Numbered from the stretch's first letter, positions 53,970 through 62,910 are shown. The stretch: 64,000 nt of DNA from Nautilia sp. PV-1 (GCF_004006315.1 NZ_CP026530.1:521889-585888), one strand, 5' to 3'. Made by a program: numbers and translations. The notes: generated from the letters alone by a model not told the origin.

Positions 53970-55784
53970 ATGGCATTGCCAAAAGAACTCGAAAAACTCT
54001 TTAAATCCAACAAAAACGGTATTGTTACGTATGAAACGATTGTTAATATTTTACCAAAAGTACCTACAAAAGCTCAAAGTAAAGAAATTCTTAAAGCTGC
54101 AAAAGAATACAATATTAAACTTATGACTGCGGCGGAAGTTGCCAAGCTTAAAAACCTTGAAGACGTTGTTAAAAACGAAGAAGAAAGAGAAAGAAAAAAA
54201 GAAGAACTTGCTGAAGATATTCTTAAAGATAAAGAACTGCTTGAATGGAGCAGATCGGATTCTCCTGTTAGGATGTACTTAAGAGAAATGGGACATATTC
54301 CGCTTCTTGACAAAGATGAAGAAATTGAAATATTCAGAAGAATCCAGCTTGGTGAAGAAATTATTCTTGACGCCATCTGTTCGATTCCTTTTTTAATTGA
54401 CCTTGTGCTTAAATATAAAGAGCCTCTTTTAAACAGGGAAAGAAGGGTAAAAGAATTGTTTAAAAATTTTGTTGATGAAGAGGAAGTTGAAGACGAAGAT
54501 TCAAAAGAAGGAAAAAGACAGAAAAAAATCTCAATCCGTGAAAAAAGAATTAACGAACTGTTTAAAAATCTTGAAAAAGCGAAAAAAGAATGGGAAAAAG
54601 TTCTTGATGAATACGACAGGGTGATTAACGCAAAAGATATGGACGAGCTTGAAAGACTTCATAAAATCCTGCAGCTTACATTTAAAAAGAAAAAAGTAAA
54701 AGAAGCTCTTAACGAACTCGGTTATACGTCTAAGCTTATCAATGAAATCGTTAAAACAGTTGAAACTGCCCTTAAAGGCGATAAGGATTTTGAAAAAGAA
54801 CTTAAGAAAAAAGAATACAGACTGCCTCTTTTCAACGAGCAGCTTAGAAAACTGCATAAAGAAATCTTAAGCAAGATTACGGAACTCAGCAAAGAGGATA
54901 TCGCGGCAATGGTTCCGGAACATACAATGGTTAACGTTTATATGGATATTAAAAAGCTTGTAGAAGCCAAAAAAGCCAGTGAAAATATGTTCGGTATGGA
55001 GCCTGAAAAACTTGAAGTAATCCTTGAACAGCTAAAACGCGGTAAAAAAATCACAACAGAAGCCAAAGAAAAAATGGCAAGGGCGAACCTCAGACTCGTT
55101 GTAAGTATCGCTAAAAAATATACAAACAGAGGTCTTCCGTTTTTGGATTTGATTCAGGAAGGGAATATCGGTCTTATGAAAGCGATTGACAAGTTTGAAT
55201 TTGAAAAAGGGTATAAATTTTCAACATATGCGACATGGTGGATAAGACAGGCTATTTCGCGCGCCATAGCGGATCAGGCAAGAACGGTAAGAATTCCTAT
55301 ACATATGATTGAAAACATCAACCAGATTAATAAGATTGTCAGAAAATACGTACAGGAAGAAGGAAAAGAGCCTTCTTTGGAAGTAATTGCAAAAGAGATG
55401 AAAATGCCTATCGAAAAGGTAAAACAGATTCTGAAAATTTCAAAAGAGCCTGTGTCTCTTGAAGCTCCTGTGGGAGAAGAGGAAGACGGAAAATTCGGAG
55501 ATTTTATTGAAGATAAAACATTTACGAATCCTTATGAAGAAGTTGTAAACGAAGATCTCAGAAAACATATCGAAGAGATTTTAGAACAGTTAAATGAAAG
55601 AGAAAGAGCCGTAATTAAAATGAGATTCGGTCTTATGCCTGATAAGAGTGAAAGAACTCTTGAAGAAATCGGAAAAGCATTAAATGTAACAAGAGAGAGG
55701 GTAAGACAGATCGAAAGCAGCGCGATAAAGAAACTAAGACACCCTAATATCGGGAAGTTTTTGAAAAATTATATTGAGAGCTGA
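53970..55784 (+). CDS. rpoD: Primary RNA polymerase sigma factor (sigma-70, RpoD)
   Basis: A 604-residue housekeeping sigma factor. Region 1.2 begins [18 protein letters not shown] charged non-conserved region (about 150-340) follows. Region 2 is [57 protein letters not shown] (written in family terms, regions 2.1-2.4). Region 3 and region 4.2 ([22 protein letters not shown]) are intact. It directs most transcription, consistent with the TATAAT boxes seen before many genes here. Confidence 0.96.
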   Translation: MALPKELEKLFKSNKNGIVTYETIVNILPKVPTKAQSKEILKAAKEYNIKLMTAAEVAKLKNLEDVVKNEEERERKKEELAEDILKDKELLEWSRSDSPVRMYLREMGHIPLLDKDEEIEIFRRIQLGEEIILDAICSIPFLIDLVLKYKEPLLNRERRVKELFKNFVDEEEVEDEDSKEGKRQKKISIREKRINELFKNLEKAKKEWEKVLDEYDRVINAKDMDELERLHKILQLTFKKKKVKEALNELGYTSKLINEIVKTVETALKGDKDFEKELKKKEYRLPLFNEQLRKLHKEILSKITELSKEDIAAMVPEHTMVNVYMDIKKLVEAKKASENMFGMEPEKLEVILEQLKRGKKITTEAKEKMARANLRLVVSIAKKYTNRGLPFLDLIQEGNIGLMKAIDKFEFEKGYKFSTYATWWIRQAISRAIADQARTVRIPIHMIENINQINKIVRKYVQEEGKEPSLEVIAKEMKMPIEKVKQILKISKEPVSLEAPVGEEEDGKFGDFIEDKTFTNPYEEVVNEDLRKHIEEILEQLNERERAVIKMRFGLMPDKSERTLEEIGKALNVTRERVRQIESSAIKKLRHPNIGKFLKNYIES

Positions 55785-55787
55785 TGG

Positions 55788-55835
55788 GTAAGTAGTGAAG
55801 TTGTGAAGTGGGTAAGTTGTGAAGCGGTTAAGAGG
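55788..55835 (+). repeat. Octamer tandem repeat (family A, six units) between rpoD and nadE
   Basis: Six 8-bp units follow one another without gaps: GTAAGTAG, TGAAGTTG, TGAAGTGG, GTAAGTTG, TGAAGCGG, TTAAGAGG. This is the clearest copy of the family. It starts 3 nt after the rpoD stop, and its purine-rich end merges into the nadE ribosome site. Confidence 0.8.
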
Positions 55836-55846
55836 AAGGAAGTGAT

Positions 55847-56638
55847 ATGAAAAAATGGCAGTTAATTGAAAAATTTTTGATTAAATTTATACAAGAAGAA
55901 ATTACAAAAACCGGGCTTAAAAAGGGTATATGCGGACTTAGCGGAGGGATTGACTCCGCCGTTGTTGCCGTACTTGCCAAAAAATCTCTCGGGGATAATT
56001 TCAAAGCCTTTTTACTTCCTTCTCAGTTTTCAAGCAAGTCGAGTGTTGAAGACGCGCTTAAACTCTGTAAAAAATTCAATATTGAACATGAGACTATTTC
56101 AATTGCGCCTTTGCTTAACGCATATCCAATTGACGACAAAGTCAGATTCGGTAATTTTTCCGCACGTATGAGAATGGCGGTGCTTTACGATAAAAGTGCG
56201 GAACTCGGAGCTCTTGTGATAGGAACGAGCAATAAAAGCGAGCTTCTTTTGGGATACGGTACTTTATTCGGAGATCTTGCGAGTGCATTAAATCCCATTG
56301 GGGATCTTTATAAAACAGAAATATTTGAGTTTGCCGAATACCTCGGAGTTAACGAAGAGATTATAAATAAACCGCCGAGCGCGGATCTTTGGGAAGGCCA
56401 GAGCGATGAAAAAGAGCTCGGATATACATATGACGAACTTGATGCGGTATTGAGGGATTTTGTGGATGAAAGAGCCACAAAAGAGGAGCTTTTAAGAAAA
56501 TACGATAAAGATTTGGTTGAATTTGTTTTGAAAAAAGTTTATTTTAACCAGTTTAAAAGAAAAATGCCTATAATAGCAAAACTTAAAAGCAGAACGATAA
56601 CACATGACTTTTTATATGAAAGAGACATAAAACTCTAA
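55847..56638 (+). CDS. nadE: NH3-dependent NAD synthetase
   Basis: A 263-residue enzyme making NAD from nicotinate adenine dinucleotide. The ATP-pyrophosphatase P-loop is GLSGGIDSAVVAVLAKKS. The GTSNKSELLLGYGTLFGDLASALNPIGDLYKT region and KPPSADLWEGQSDEKELG match NadE. The glutaminase domain is absent, so ammonia is used directly. The stop lies in the first unit of a heptamer repeat that extends into lpxK. Confidence 0.95.
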   Translation: MKKWQLIEKFLIKFIQEEITKTGLKKGICGLSGGIDSAVVAVLAKKSLGDNFKAFLLPSQFSSKSSVEDALKLCKKFNIEHETISIAPLLNAYPIDDKVRFGNFSARMRMAVLYDKSAELGALVIGTSNKSELLLGYGTLFGDLASALNPIGDLYKTEIFEFAEYLGVNEEIINKPPSADLWEGQSDEKELGYTYDELDAVLRDFVDERATKEELLRKYDKDLVEFVLKKVYFNQFKRKMPIIAKLKSRTITHDFLYERDIKL

Positions 56639-56672
56639 GTGAAAAGTGTAAAGTGAAAAATTTAAAGTTAAA
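56638..56672 (+). repeat. Heptamer repeat array (family B) across the nadE-lpxK junction
   Basis: Five 7-bp units: AGTGAAA, AGTGTAA, AGTGAAA, AATTTAA, AGTTAAA. The first unit holds the last base of the nadE stop, and the third contains the GTG used as the lpxK start. Confidence 0.65.
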
Positions 56673-57555
56673 ATTTCATAGTTTCGCAGAAGAAATGCTT
56701 TTTTATCCTAAATGGTATCACTGGCCTTTAATTATCCTCCTGCTTCCTTTTTCTTTAATCTATATGACGATAATACATTTTAAATTTCCCCGCAAATATG
56801 AAGATTTGGGTATTCCGGTTGTGTCTGTCGGAAACATAATAATCGGAGGCAGCGGTAAAACTCCTTTTTCCATAGCGCTTGCTAATGAGTTTAAAAATTA
56901 TAAACCGGCTGTAATATTAAGAGGATACGGCAGAAAAAGCAGAGGACTTGAGGTGGTAAGCGAGTGGGGAGATATTAAAACCGATGTAGATACGAGCGGT
57001 GACGAGGCAATGGAAATCGCTCTTAAAACAGACGCGCTTGTAATTGTAAGCGAAGACAGAAAAGAAGGAATATTGAAAGCTAAAGAAATGGGAGCCGGGT
57101 TTGTCATACTTGACGACGGTTTTGACAAACCTTTTAAAAAGTTAAATATAGTTATTGATTATAAAATTAAAAATCCTTTTTGCATACCTGCAGGAGGTTA
57201 CAGATTTCCGAGACTTGCTTTAAGATATGCCGATATGGTTTTGGAAGAGGGCAGGGATTTTAAAAGGGAAGTCAAGTGTCCCGAAGGAGAAATCCTAATA
57301 ACCGCGATTTCCAAACCGGAAAGACTGCTTCAATACTGCAAAATTCCTTATGTTTTCTTTCCGGATCATTATGAATTCAAACAGAATGATATTAAAAAGT
57401 TTGAAAACAAAACAGTCGTAACAACAATGAAGGATTATGTAAAACTTAAAAAATTTAATCTGGATTTAAGAGTTATAGAGTTAAATATCACAATAAAAGA
57501 AGAGATTTTAAAACAAATCGAACAATATTTGATAAAATTACATAAAAAAGGCTGA
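56653..57555 (+). CDS. lpxK: Tetraacyldisaccharide 4'-kinase (lipid A synthesis)
   Basis: A 300-residue inner-membrane kinase that phosphorylates the lipid A precursor. The N-terminal helix (WPLIILLLPFSLIYMTIIHF), the P-loop SVGNIIIGGSGKTPF and the ILDDGFDKPFKKLNIVI segment (usually DDGxQH) match LpxK. The His of that motif is replaced (DDGFDKP). The frame starts at a GTG within heptamer repeats. A later ATG at 56695 would start at MLFYPKWYHWP and may be the real start, since the first 14 residues (KNLKLKFHSF...) are repeat-encoded. Confidence 0.88.
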   Translation: MKNLKLKFHSFAEEMLFYPKWYHWPLIILLLPFSLIYMTIIHFKFPRKYEDLGIPVVSVGNIIIGGSGKTPFSIALANEFKNYKPAVILRGYGRKSRGLEVVSEWGDIKTDVDTSGDEAMEIALKTDALVIVSEDRKEGILKAKEMGAGFVILDDGFDKPFKKLNIVIDYKIKNPFCIPAGGYRFPRLALRYADMVLEEGRDFKREVKCPEGEILITAISKPERLLQYCKIPYVFFPDHYEFKQNDIKKFENKTVVTTMKDYVKLKKFNLDLRVIELNITIKEEILKQIEQYLIKLHKKG

Positions 57556-57557
57556 CA

Positions 57558-58115
57558 GTGGAGATAAAAGAAAAGCTAAAACAGGAAGAAGAACTATTAA
57601 TTAAAGTTTTTAAATTAGAAAAATTTATAAAAAAATATAAAAAACAGATTATAGCCGGTGTGATAATAGCTGCTGCGGTATTAGTCGGTAATGCGATATA
57701 CGGATATATACAGCAGCAAAAGCTGATTTCTTCAAATAACGCATTTGACGTTTTAATGAAAAATCCAAACGACAAAGAAGCTTTGGAAAAAGTAAAAGTA
57801 AACGAAAAGCTCTATCAGGTATATCTTCTGCAGAGCAATAAAATAGAAAATCTGAAAAAAATCACCGCGCCTGAGCTAAAAGCCATAGCCGCTTATAAAA
57901 TAGCAATGCTAAAAGGCGATAAACAGTCTCTTGAAAACTATCTGTTAAATCCTGATTATAAGATTCTGAAAGACCCGGTAAGGGTGGCTTTGATTAAAAT
58001 TTATCTGAAAGATGGCAACAGAAAAAAAGCTGAAGAACTTTATGCACAGATTTCTCCTAATTCGCAGTTTGCTCCGATTGCCAAGTTTCTGCTGCATTAC
58101 GGAGTAGCTAAATGA
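57558..58115 (+). CDS. Membrane-anchored TPR-like protein (YfgM type)
   Basis: A 185-residue protein with GTG start at 57558. A charged cytosolic N-terminus is followed by one membrane helix (about 35-54) and a helical repeat domain facing the periplasm. It is followed (4-nt overlap) by a beta-propeller lipoprotein. The same order, yfgM-bamB, occurs in proteobacteria, where YfgM assists outer-membrane protein traffic. The assignment rests on layout and neighbour. Confidence 0.7.
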   Translation: MEIKEKLKQEEELLIKVFKLEKFIKKYKKQIIAGVIIAAAVLVGNAIYGYIQQQKLISSNNAFDVLMKNPNDKEALEKVKVNEKLYQVYLLQSNKIENLKKITAPELKAIAAYKIAMLKGDKQSLENYLLNPDYKILKDPVRVALIKIYLKDGNRKKAEELYAQISPNSQFAPIAKFLLHYGVAK

Positions 58116-59125
58116 AATACAGATTAATTTTATTAGCGGGGTTTATTTTTTTTGCCGGATGCAGCAGCAAAGTGTACGAACCTGAAAAAACTCAGCCTTT
58201 AAAACTTCATTCAAAAGACATATCCAACAATTTAAGCGAATATACTAAAAACACGCTTACATTTTCAACCCTTAAACTTAAATATGTAAAGAAAAAAGGT
58301 TTATTAGACGACGGTATTAGAGTAGTAAAAGTTTATTATGACGCAAAAGGTCATTATCTCGGGAAATTTACAAAAATTAATAAAGATCTTGCAGTAAACG
58401 GAAACAGACTGCTTGTTATATCAAGTAAAAAAGTATATAAACTGCCTTATTTAATATACAGCGCCACCAAAAAAGACGGTTTAGTTGCTGTAGTGTTTGA
58501 AAACGGCAAATATGGACTGTATGATCTGAAAAATTCGAATATGAAATTTACGTTTGACGGAGACAGCGTAATAAGCGTAAAATACATGCATGCCAGTCCT
58601 CTGTTTTATAAAGATCTGATTTTATATCCTATGCTCAGCGGAAACGTTGCCGTTGTTGATGCCGTGCATGACCAGTTTATCAGAACTCTTAACATATCCC
58701 AAAATCAGTTTAACGACAATGTTATTTTCCTAAAAATTGTAAACAATCAGCTTTTTATGGCGACTCCCAGCAGACTGATTTTGTTTAATCCTCAGTTCTT
58801 GATTGATTACAGCGCAGACATCAAACATATTATCGATTACAAAGGATATCTGTATATTTTTACAAACGACGGGCATATTATAAAACTTGACAGTAATTTA
58901 AAAGAGATTAAAAAAATAAAACTTCCTTATGCAAGCTTTTTTGCCCCTAGCGTATGTAACGGATATATATGGACTGTTGAAAGAGGCGGATATCTTATCA
59001 GGATATCCCCTGATTTGAACATAACCGTTTATACAGGAAATAATTTTGATACAACTAGTGCAGGAATGCTTAAACTTCAGGGATGTAAAATATACAACGA
59101 CAACAAGGTTTTTATGATTGAGTAG
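58112..59125 (+). CDS. BamB-like beta-propeller lipoprotein
   Basis: A 337-residue lipoprotein. The lipobox is in FIFFAGCSS (Cys about 17). The body consists of repeated beta segments with short GxVxxxD-type turns (for example VAVVDAVHDQFIRTL, LILFNPQF, IIKLDSNLKEIKKI, LIRISPDLNITVYTG), as in PQQ-type propellers. Together with the YfgM-like gene upstream this suggests BamB, a part of the outer-membrane beta-barrel assembly machine. The sequence is divergent. Its stop overlaps the recombinase start. Confidence 0.68.
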   Translation: MKYRLILLAGFIFFAGCSSKVYEPEKTQPLKLHSKDISNNLSEYTKNTLTFSTLKLKYVKKKGLLDDGIRVVKVYYDAKGHYLGKFTKINKDLAVNGNRLLVISSKKVYKLPYLIYSATKKDGLVAVVFENGKYGLYDLKNSNMKFTFDGDSVISVKYMHASPLFYKDLILYPMLSGNVAVVDAVHDQFIRTLNISQNQFNDNVIFLKIVNNQLFMATPSRLILFNPQFLIDYSADIKHIIDYKGYLYIFTNDGHIIKLDSNLKEIKKIKLPYASFFAPSVCNGYIWTVERGGYLIRISPDLNITVYTGNNFDTTSAGMLKLQGCKIYNDNKVFMIE

Positions 59126-59945
59126 GTATCTTGAGGCGTTTTTGGAATATCTCCAGATCAACAAGGGCGTAAGCAAAAATACATATAACGCATATAAAAG
59201 AGACCTTCTTCAGTTTGAAGAATTTATCAAAAAGCCTATTATTCAGGCCGATAATATGGATATTATCTCTTTTCTTTCTTCTATCGACAACAAAAGATCC
59301 CTAAACCGTAAACTGAGTGCGATAAATTCCTTTTTTGATTTTGCTTATAAAAAAGAGTGGACTGATACGAAACATAAAATCAAACAGGCAAAAATACCCA
59401 AATCCCTTCCTAAATTTCTTACAAAAGAAGAAATTTTAAATGCAGTTAATTCCATTGAGGTTAAAAAATGGTTTGATCTCAGAGATAAAGCCATGATTAT
59501 GTTTATTTACGCTACCGGGCTTAGAATCAGCGAAGTGCTTAATACTAAAATCAGCGATATAGAAAACGGCTGGGTTAAGGTAACTATGGCAAAAGGCGAA
59601 AAACAAAGAGTCGTTCCCATTGCTGAAACGGCATTAAAACTTCTTGAAGAGTATTTGCAAAAAAGACCTTGTCAGAGCGAATACCTGTTTGTGAATAAAA
59701 ACTGTAAACCTTTAAGCAGAATCAGCGCGTTTAATATAACCAAAAAATATTTAAACGTCTCTCCGCATGTTTTAAGACATTCATTTGCCACCGCACTTGT
59801 TTTAGGCGGTGCGGATTTGAGAGTCGTTCAGGAACTTTTGGGTCATTCTTCATTAAACACCACCCAGATATACACACATATACAAAAAGAAAATTTAAAA
59901 GACACTGTTTTAAAATATCATCCTCTTGAATTAATGGAAAACTGA
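59118..59945 (+). CDS. xerH: Tyrosine recombinase (XerH-like)
   Basis: A 275-residue site-specific recombinase. Catalytic residues are visible in order: Arg in ATGLRISEVL, Lys in MAKGEKQRVVP, HVLRHSFAT (His-x-x-Arg), LLGHSSLNTTQ (His) and the nucleophile Tyr in IYTHIQ. The start is TTG at 59118, overlapping the lipoprotein stop. A single Xer protein resolving chromosome dimers at a dif site is typical of campylobacteria (XerH/difH). No dif-like site was recognised nearby. It is chromosomal rather than prophage by context. Confidence 0.88.
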   Translation: MSRYLEAFLEYLQINKGVSKNTYNAYKRDLLQFEEFIKKPIIQADNMDIISFLSSIDNKRSLNRKLSAINSFFDFAYKKEWTDTKHKIKQAKIPKSLPKFLTKEEILNAVNSIEVKKWFDLRDKAMIMFIYATGLRISEVLNTKISDIENGWVKVTMAKGEKQRVVPIAETALKLLEEYLQKRPCQSEYLFVNKNCKPLSRISAFNITKKYLNVSPHVLRHSFATALVLGGADLRVVQELLGHSSLNTTQIYTHIQKENLKDTVLKYHPLELMEN

Positions 59946-59984
59946 GAAAGGAAAATTGAGAATTGAGAATTGAAAATGGAGAGT
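59943..59984 (+). repeat. Heptamer repeat array (family B) after xerH
   Basis: Six 7-bp units: TGAGAAA, GGAAAAT, TGAGAAT, TGAGAAT, TGAAAAT, GGAGAGT. The first TGA is the xerH stop. The last units encode the first residues of the next gene (RIENGEF). Confidence 0.75.
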
Positions 59985-60292
59985 TTAAAGATTTAATAGA
60001 GCTCCTTAGAAAAAACAATATTATTTGTAAAAAAATAGATGAAATTAAATTAAATACGAGAAAAAAGTTAAAAGCGTATCTGGGTGTAAATTTAAAAAAC
60101 GAATACTGTTTTATTTTAAAGCTTGATAAAAAAAGCAGGTTTTTAAGTAAAGATATTGATGTTTTGTATGAATTTTTGCCGGATAGGATCAATTTCAGAT
60201 ATAAAAAGAAAATTCTAATTTTAAACGGGCCTATATGTTCTAAGGCAAAAGAAAAAATAAGCGATTGGAAAATAATAAATGGTGCTGGTTGA
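59963..60292 (+). CDS. Small hypothetical protein with repeat-encoded start
   Basis: A 109-residue basic, Lys-rich protein. The only in-frame start before the body is TTG at 59963, inside the heptamer repeats (preceding in-frame codon TGA at 59957). The body (LIELLRKNNIICKKIDEIKLNTRKKLKAYLGV..., ILILNGPICSKAKEKI) shows no family I know. It overlaps coaX by 14 nt, so co-expression is likely. The start could also be an internal codon past the repeats. Confidence 0.6.
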   Translation: MRIENGEFKDLIELLRKNNIICKKIDEIKLNTRKKLKAYLGVNLKNEYCFILKLDKKSRFLSKDIDVLYEFLPDRINFRYKKKILILNGPICSKAKEKISDWKIINGAG

Positions 60293-60887
60293 TATAGGGA
60301 ACACCAATATACATATTTGGATAGACGGAAAAACAATTAATAAAAAATCTCCGGAAAAATACAATGGCAGGGTTTATTACATTAGTGTAAATAAAGAAAA
60401 AGAAAAAATATTTAAAAAATTAAATCCTGACGCTGTAAATCTTGAAAAATATGTTTTATTCGATACAGCTTACAAGGGGCTGGGAATTGACAGAATTATG
60501 GCCTGTAAAAGTATAAGCGACGGCGTTGTAGTAGATGCCGGAAGCGCCGTAACTATAGATATTATGCAGGAAAATAGACATTTAGGCGGAATAATAATGC
60601 CCGGTATTTATGCTTTTAAACAAGCTTTTGGTACAATTTCAGAAGTTTTACAATTTAATCCGGATATAATAAATACGTTTTATCCGAATAATACTTCCGA
60701 GGCTCTTAATATGGGAAGTGTCGGAGCAATCAAATGTATGATTGAAAAATATTCTCAAAACAGAAAAGTCTATATTACCGGAGGTGACGGAGAGTTTTTG
60801 TCTCGGGTGATTGAAAATTCCGAGTATATTGAAGATTTGGTTTTTCTTGGGATGTTAAAAACAATAAAGGAATTGGAGAAAAAATGA
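60279..60887 (+). CDS. coaX: Type III pantothenate kinase
   Basis: A 202-residue kinase for the first step of coenzyme A synthesis. ASKHA-fold motifs: MVLVDIGNTNIHIWI (phosphate 1), VVDAGSAVTIDIM (phosphate 2) and VYITGGDGEFLS (adenosine). GIDRIMACKS also matches CoaX. The protein is shorter than the usual 250, as in Helicobacter and Campylobacter. It overlaps hisG by 4 nt. Confidence 0.92.
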   Translation: MVLVDIGNTNIHIWIDGKTINKKSPEKYNGRVYYISVNKEKEKIFKKLNPDAVNLEKYVLFDTAYKGLGIDRIMACKSISDGVVVDAGSAVTIDIMQENRHLGGIIMPGIYAFKQAFGTISEVLQFNPDIINTFYPNNTSEALNMGSVGAIKCMIEKYSQNRKVYITGGDGEFLSRVIENSEYIEDLVFLGMLKTIKELEKK

Positions 60888-61501
60888 GTTTGACTATTGC
60901 TTTGCCAAAAGGCAGAATTGCCGAAGAAGTACTGCAGATATTTAAAAAAATATTTAATGAAGATTTTGAATTTGAAAACAGAAAATTGATTTTAAAAAAA
61001 GCCGGCTTTACGTTTTTGAACGTCAGAAACTGGGATGTGGCCGTATATGTCCAGAATCAGGCTGCTGATATAGGTGTTGTGGGATTTGACGTATTAAGCG
61101 AACTTGAAAGCGACGTATTGGAGCTTATGGATTTAGGTCTTGGAAAATGCAGGGTTTCCGTGGCCGGAATAAAAGGCGATGAAAGCTATAAAAACAAAAC
61201 GGAAATTACCGTTGCAAGCAAATTACAAAATATAGCCAAAAAATATTTTTCTAAAAAAGGCATACCCGCCAGTATTATAAAGCTTAACGGTTCTATAGAA
61301 CTTGCTCCTTTAGTGGGGCTTAGCGATGTTATTGTTGATATAGTCGAAACCGGAAACACATTAAGAGAAAACGGGCTTGAAGAAAAAGAAACTATTATGA
61401 CCTCAAGCGCAAGACTGATAGCCAATAAAAACTCTTTTATTGAAAAGAAAGAACAGATAATGGAAGTAGTTGAAAAAATAAAGGCGGTACATGGGGCTTG
61501 A
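60884..61501 (+). CDS. hisG: ATP phosphoribosyltransferase, short form
   Basis: A 205-residue catalytic subunit of the first histidine-synthesis step. Signatures: TIALPKGRIAEEVLQIF, AADIGVVGFDVL, and DVIVDIVETGNTLRENGL for PRPP binding. The C-terminal regulatory domain is missing, so it is the short HisGS type that needs HisZ, which is not in the window. It overlaps the next methyltransferase gene by 11 nt. Confidence 0.95.
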   Translation: MSLTIALPKGRIAEEVLQIFKKIFNEDFEFENRKLILKKAGFTFLNVRNWDVAVYVQNQAADIGVVGFDVLSELESDVLELMDLGLGKCRVSVAGIKGDESYKNKTEITVASKLQNIAKKYFSKKGIPASIIKLNGSIELAPLVGLSDVIVDIVETGNTLRENGLEEKETIMTSSARLIANKNSFIEKKEQIMEVVEKIKAVHGA

Positions 61502-62162
61502 GCTTTACGGAAAAATCGAAGATCTTTTTCTGGATAAAGAAGCCGCCCATATTTTGTGGAGCAAGTTTATTTCTGTTTTAATTAGTCTTGACGTGAAAAA
61601 TATTCTTGATATAGGCTGCGGAAGCGGAGATTTTTGCGAACTAGCTTTAAATAGCGGACTTAAGGTAAAAGGTATAGATTTAAGCCATACGCAAATCGAG
61701 AGGGCAAAAATAAAATGCGACTGTGAAGTTAAAGACGTATGCGATATGGAAGATAAATTTGAAGCCGCCGTTGCAATATTCGACGTTATAAATTATATGA
61801 ACGACAAAGAGCTTAAAAAGTTTTTTTCCTGTGTTGAAAACGTGGTGGAAAAATATTTTATTTTCGACATAAACAGTTATTTTGCCATGAACGATCTGGC
61901 TATAGGAACATTAAAAGCCGAAGATGAAAACAGATTCGGAGTACTCTATTCGGATTTTGAAGACGACGTGTTAACAACAGAAATTACATTGTTTGAAAAA
62001 GACGGAGGGTGCTATAAAAAATCACAGGCGAATATCATTCAGTATTACCACAGTATTGAAAAAATTTCTAAATTTATGAAAATGAAACTGATTAACAAAA
62101 TTCCGGTTTCACTGTACGGAAGCGGAGAAATAGAAAAGTGGATTTTGGTTTTCGAGAAGTGA
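61491..62162 (+). CDS. Class I SAM-dependent methyltransferase
   Basis: A 223-residue enzyme. Motif I is NILDIGCGSGDFCELAL, the acid after strand 2 is KGIDLSHTQIERA, and the motif IV region is FEAAVAIFDVINYMNDKE. The substrate is unknown. Its stop abuts the convergent nth gene, with a 5-bp hairpin CGAGA / TCTCG (62153-62170) over both ends. Confidence 0.86.
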   Translation: MGLELYGKIEDLFLDKEAAHILWSKFISVLISLDVKNILDIGCGSGDFCELALNSGLKVKGIDLSHTQIERAKIKCDCEVKDVCDMEDKFEAAVAIFDVINYMNDKELKKFFSCVENVVEKYFIFDINSYFAMNDLAIGTLKAEDENRFGVLYSDFEDDVLTTEITLFEKDGGCYKKSQANIIQYYHSIEKISKFMKMKLINKIPVSLYGSGEIEKWILVFEK

Positions 62163-62807
62163 TTATCTCGCTTTAAAACTTTCTTTTGTAACGCAAAAAT
62201 CCGGAACAAAACATTTATCGCATTTAGGGTTTTTGGCAGTACATATATATCTTCCAAACAGTACAAATCCCTGATGCAGTTCGTTAAGGTCCGTTTTAAA
62301 AGCTTCTATAAGATCCTTTTCCGTCTGTTCCACCGTTTTTGCATCCGTAATTCCTAGTCTGTGAACCACTCTGAATACATGAGTGTCTACTGCCATTCTG
62401 TTTTCACCGTTCAGTTCTATTAAAAACACATTTGCTGTTTTGTTTCCGACTCCCGGAAGTTTAATAAGCTCTTTATGATCATGCGGGATTTTGCAGTTGA
62501 ATTTATCCCTTACGATTTTCGCCATTTCAATTATATTTTTTGCTTTGTTGTTAAAAAACGAACAAGATTTTATCAATTCTTTTACGTCGTCTAAATTTGC
62601 ACATGCAAGACTTTTAATATCAGGGTATTTTTTAAAAAGTGCAGGAGTGATAATATTTACTCTTTTATCGGTACACTGTGCGCTTAAAATAATCGCTATT
62701 AAAAGTTCATAATCGTTTTTATAGTTGAGCTCAGTCTGCGAACCTTTGTAATGTTCTAAAAAACGTCTTTTAATCTCTTCTAACTCTTCAGGTTTTCTTA
62801 AAACCAT
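62163..62807 (-). CDS. nth: Endonuclease III
   Basis: A 214-residue DNA glycosylase/AP-lyase for oxidised pyrimidines. The helix-hairpin-helix is LIKLPGVGNKTANVFL with the catalytic Lys. The catalytic Asp is in AVDTHVFRV. The 4Fe-4S cluster has Cys in CTAKNPKCDKCFVPDFC. Length and motifs are normal. Confidence 0.96.
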   Translation of the reverse strand: MVLRKPEELEEIKRRFLEHYKGSQTELNYKNDYELLIAIILSAQCTDKRVNIITPALFKKYPDIKSLACANLDDVKELIKSCSFFNNKAKNIIEMAKIVRDKFNCKIPHDHKELIKLPGVGNKTANVFLIELNGENRMAVDTHVFRVVHRLGITDAKTVEQTEKDLIEAFKTDLNELHQGFVLFGRYICTAKNPKCDKCFVPDFCVTKESFKAR

Positions 62808-62837
62808 TAAATCCCTTTTTTTCAGTAATTATATCAT

Positions 62838-62866
62838 ACGGTACAATAACCTTAATAGCGTACCGT
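62838..62866. repeat. Perfect inverted repeat between nth and yebC
   Basis: ACGGTAC (62838-62844) and GTACCGT (62860-62866), with a 15-nt spacer, lie upstream of both divergent genes. Each arm also contains the self-complementary GGTACC-like core. It could be an operator or hairpin. Role unknown. Confidence 0.5.
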
Positions 62867-62870
62867 TTCA

Positions 62871-62910
62871 CAACTTATCGACTTAACTACTTATCCACTT
62901 ACACACTTTT
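62871..62910 (-). repeat. Octamer tandem repeat (family A, five units) between nth and yebC
   Basis: Written on the + strand: CAACTTAT, CGACTTAA, CTACTTAT, CCACTTAC, ACACTTTT. On the minus strand the units read ATAAGTTG, TTAAGTCG, ATAAGTAG, GTAAGTGG type, the same consensus as the copies near hemE, flgG and nadE. Confidence 0.7.

Noticed and set aside
55788..55835. Octamer arrays as a replication origin or CRISPR
   Set aside because: No DnaA-box consensus (TTATCCACA type) arrangement and no dnaA gene. The short gap-free units exclude CRISPR.
59118..59945. Recombinase and S24 repressor as prophage markers
   Set aside because: No phage structural, replication or lysis genes occur. Both genes lie among housekeeping genes, and the recombinase fits the single Xer of this phylum.
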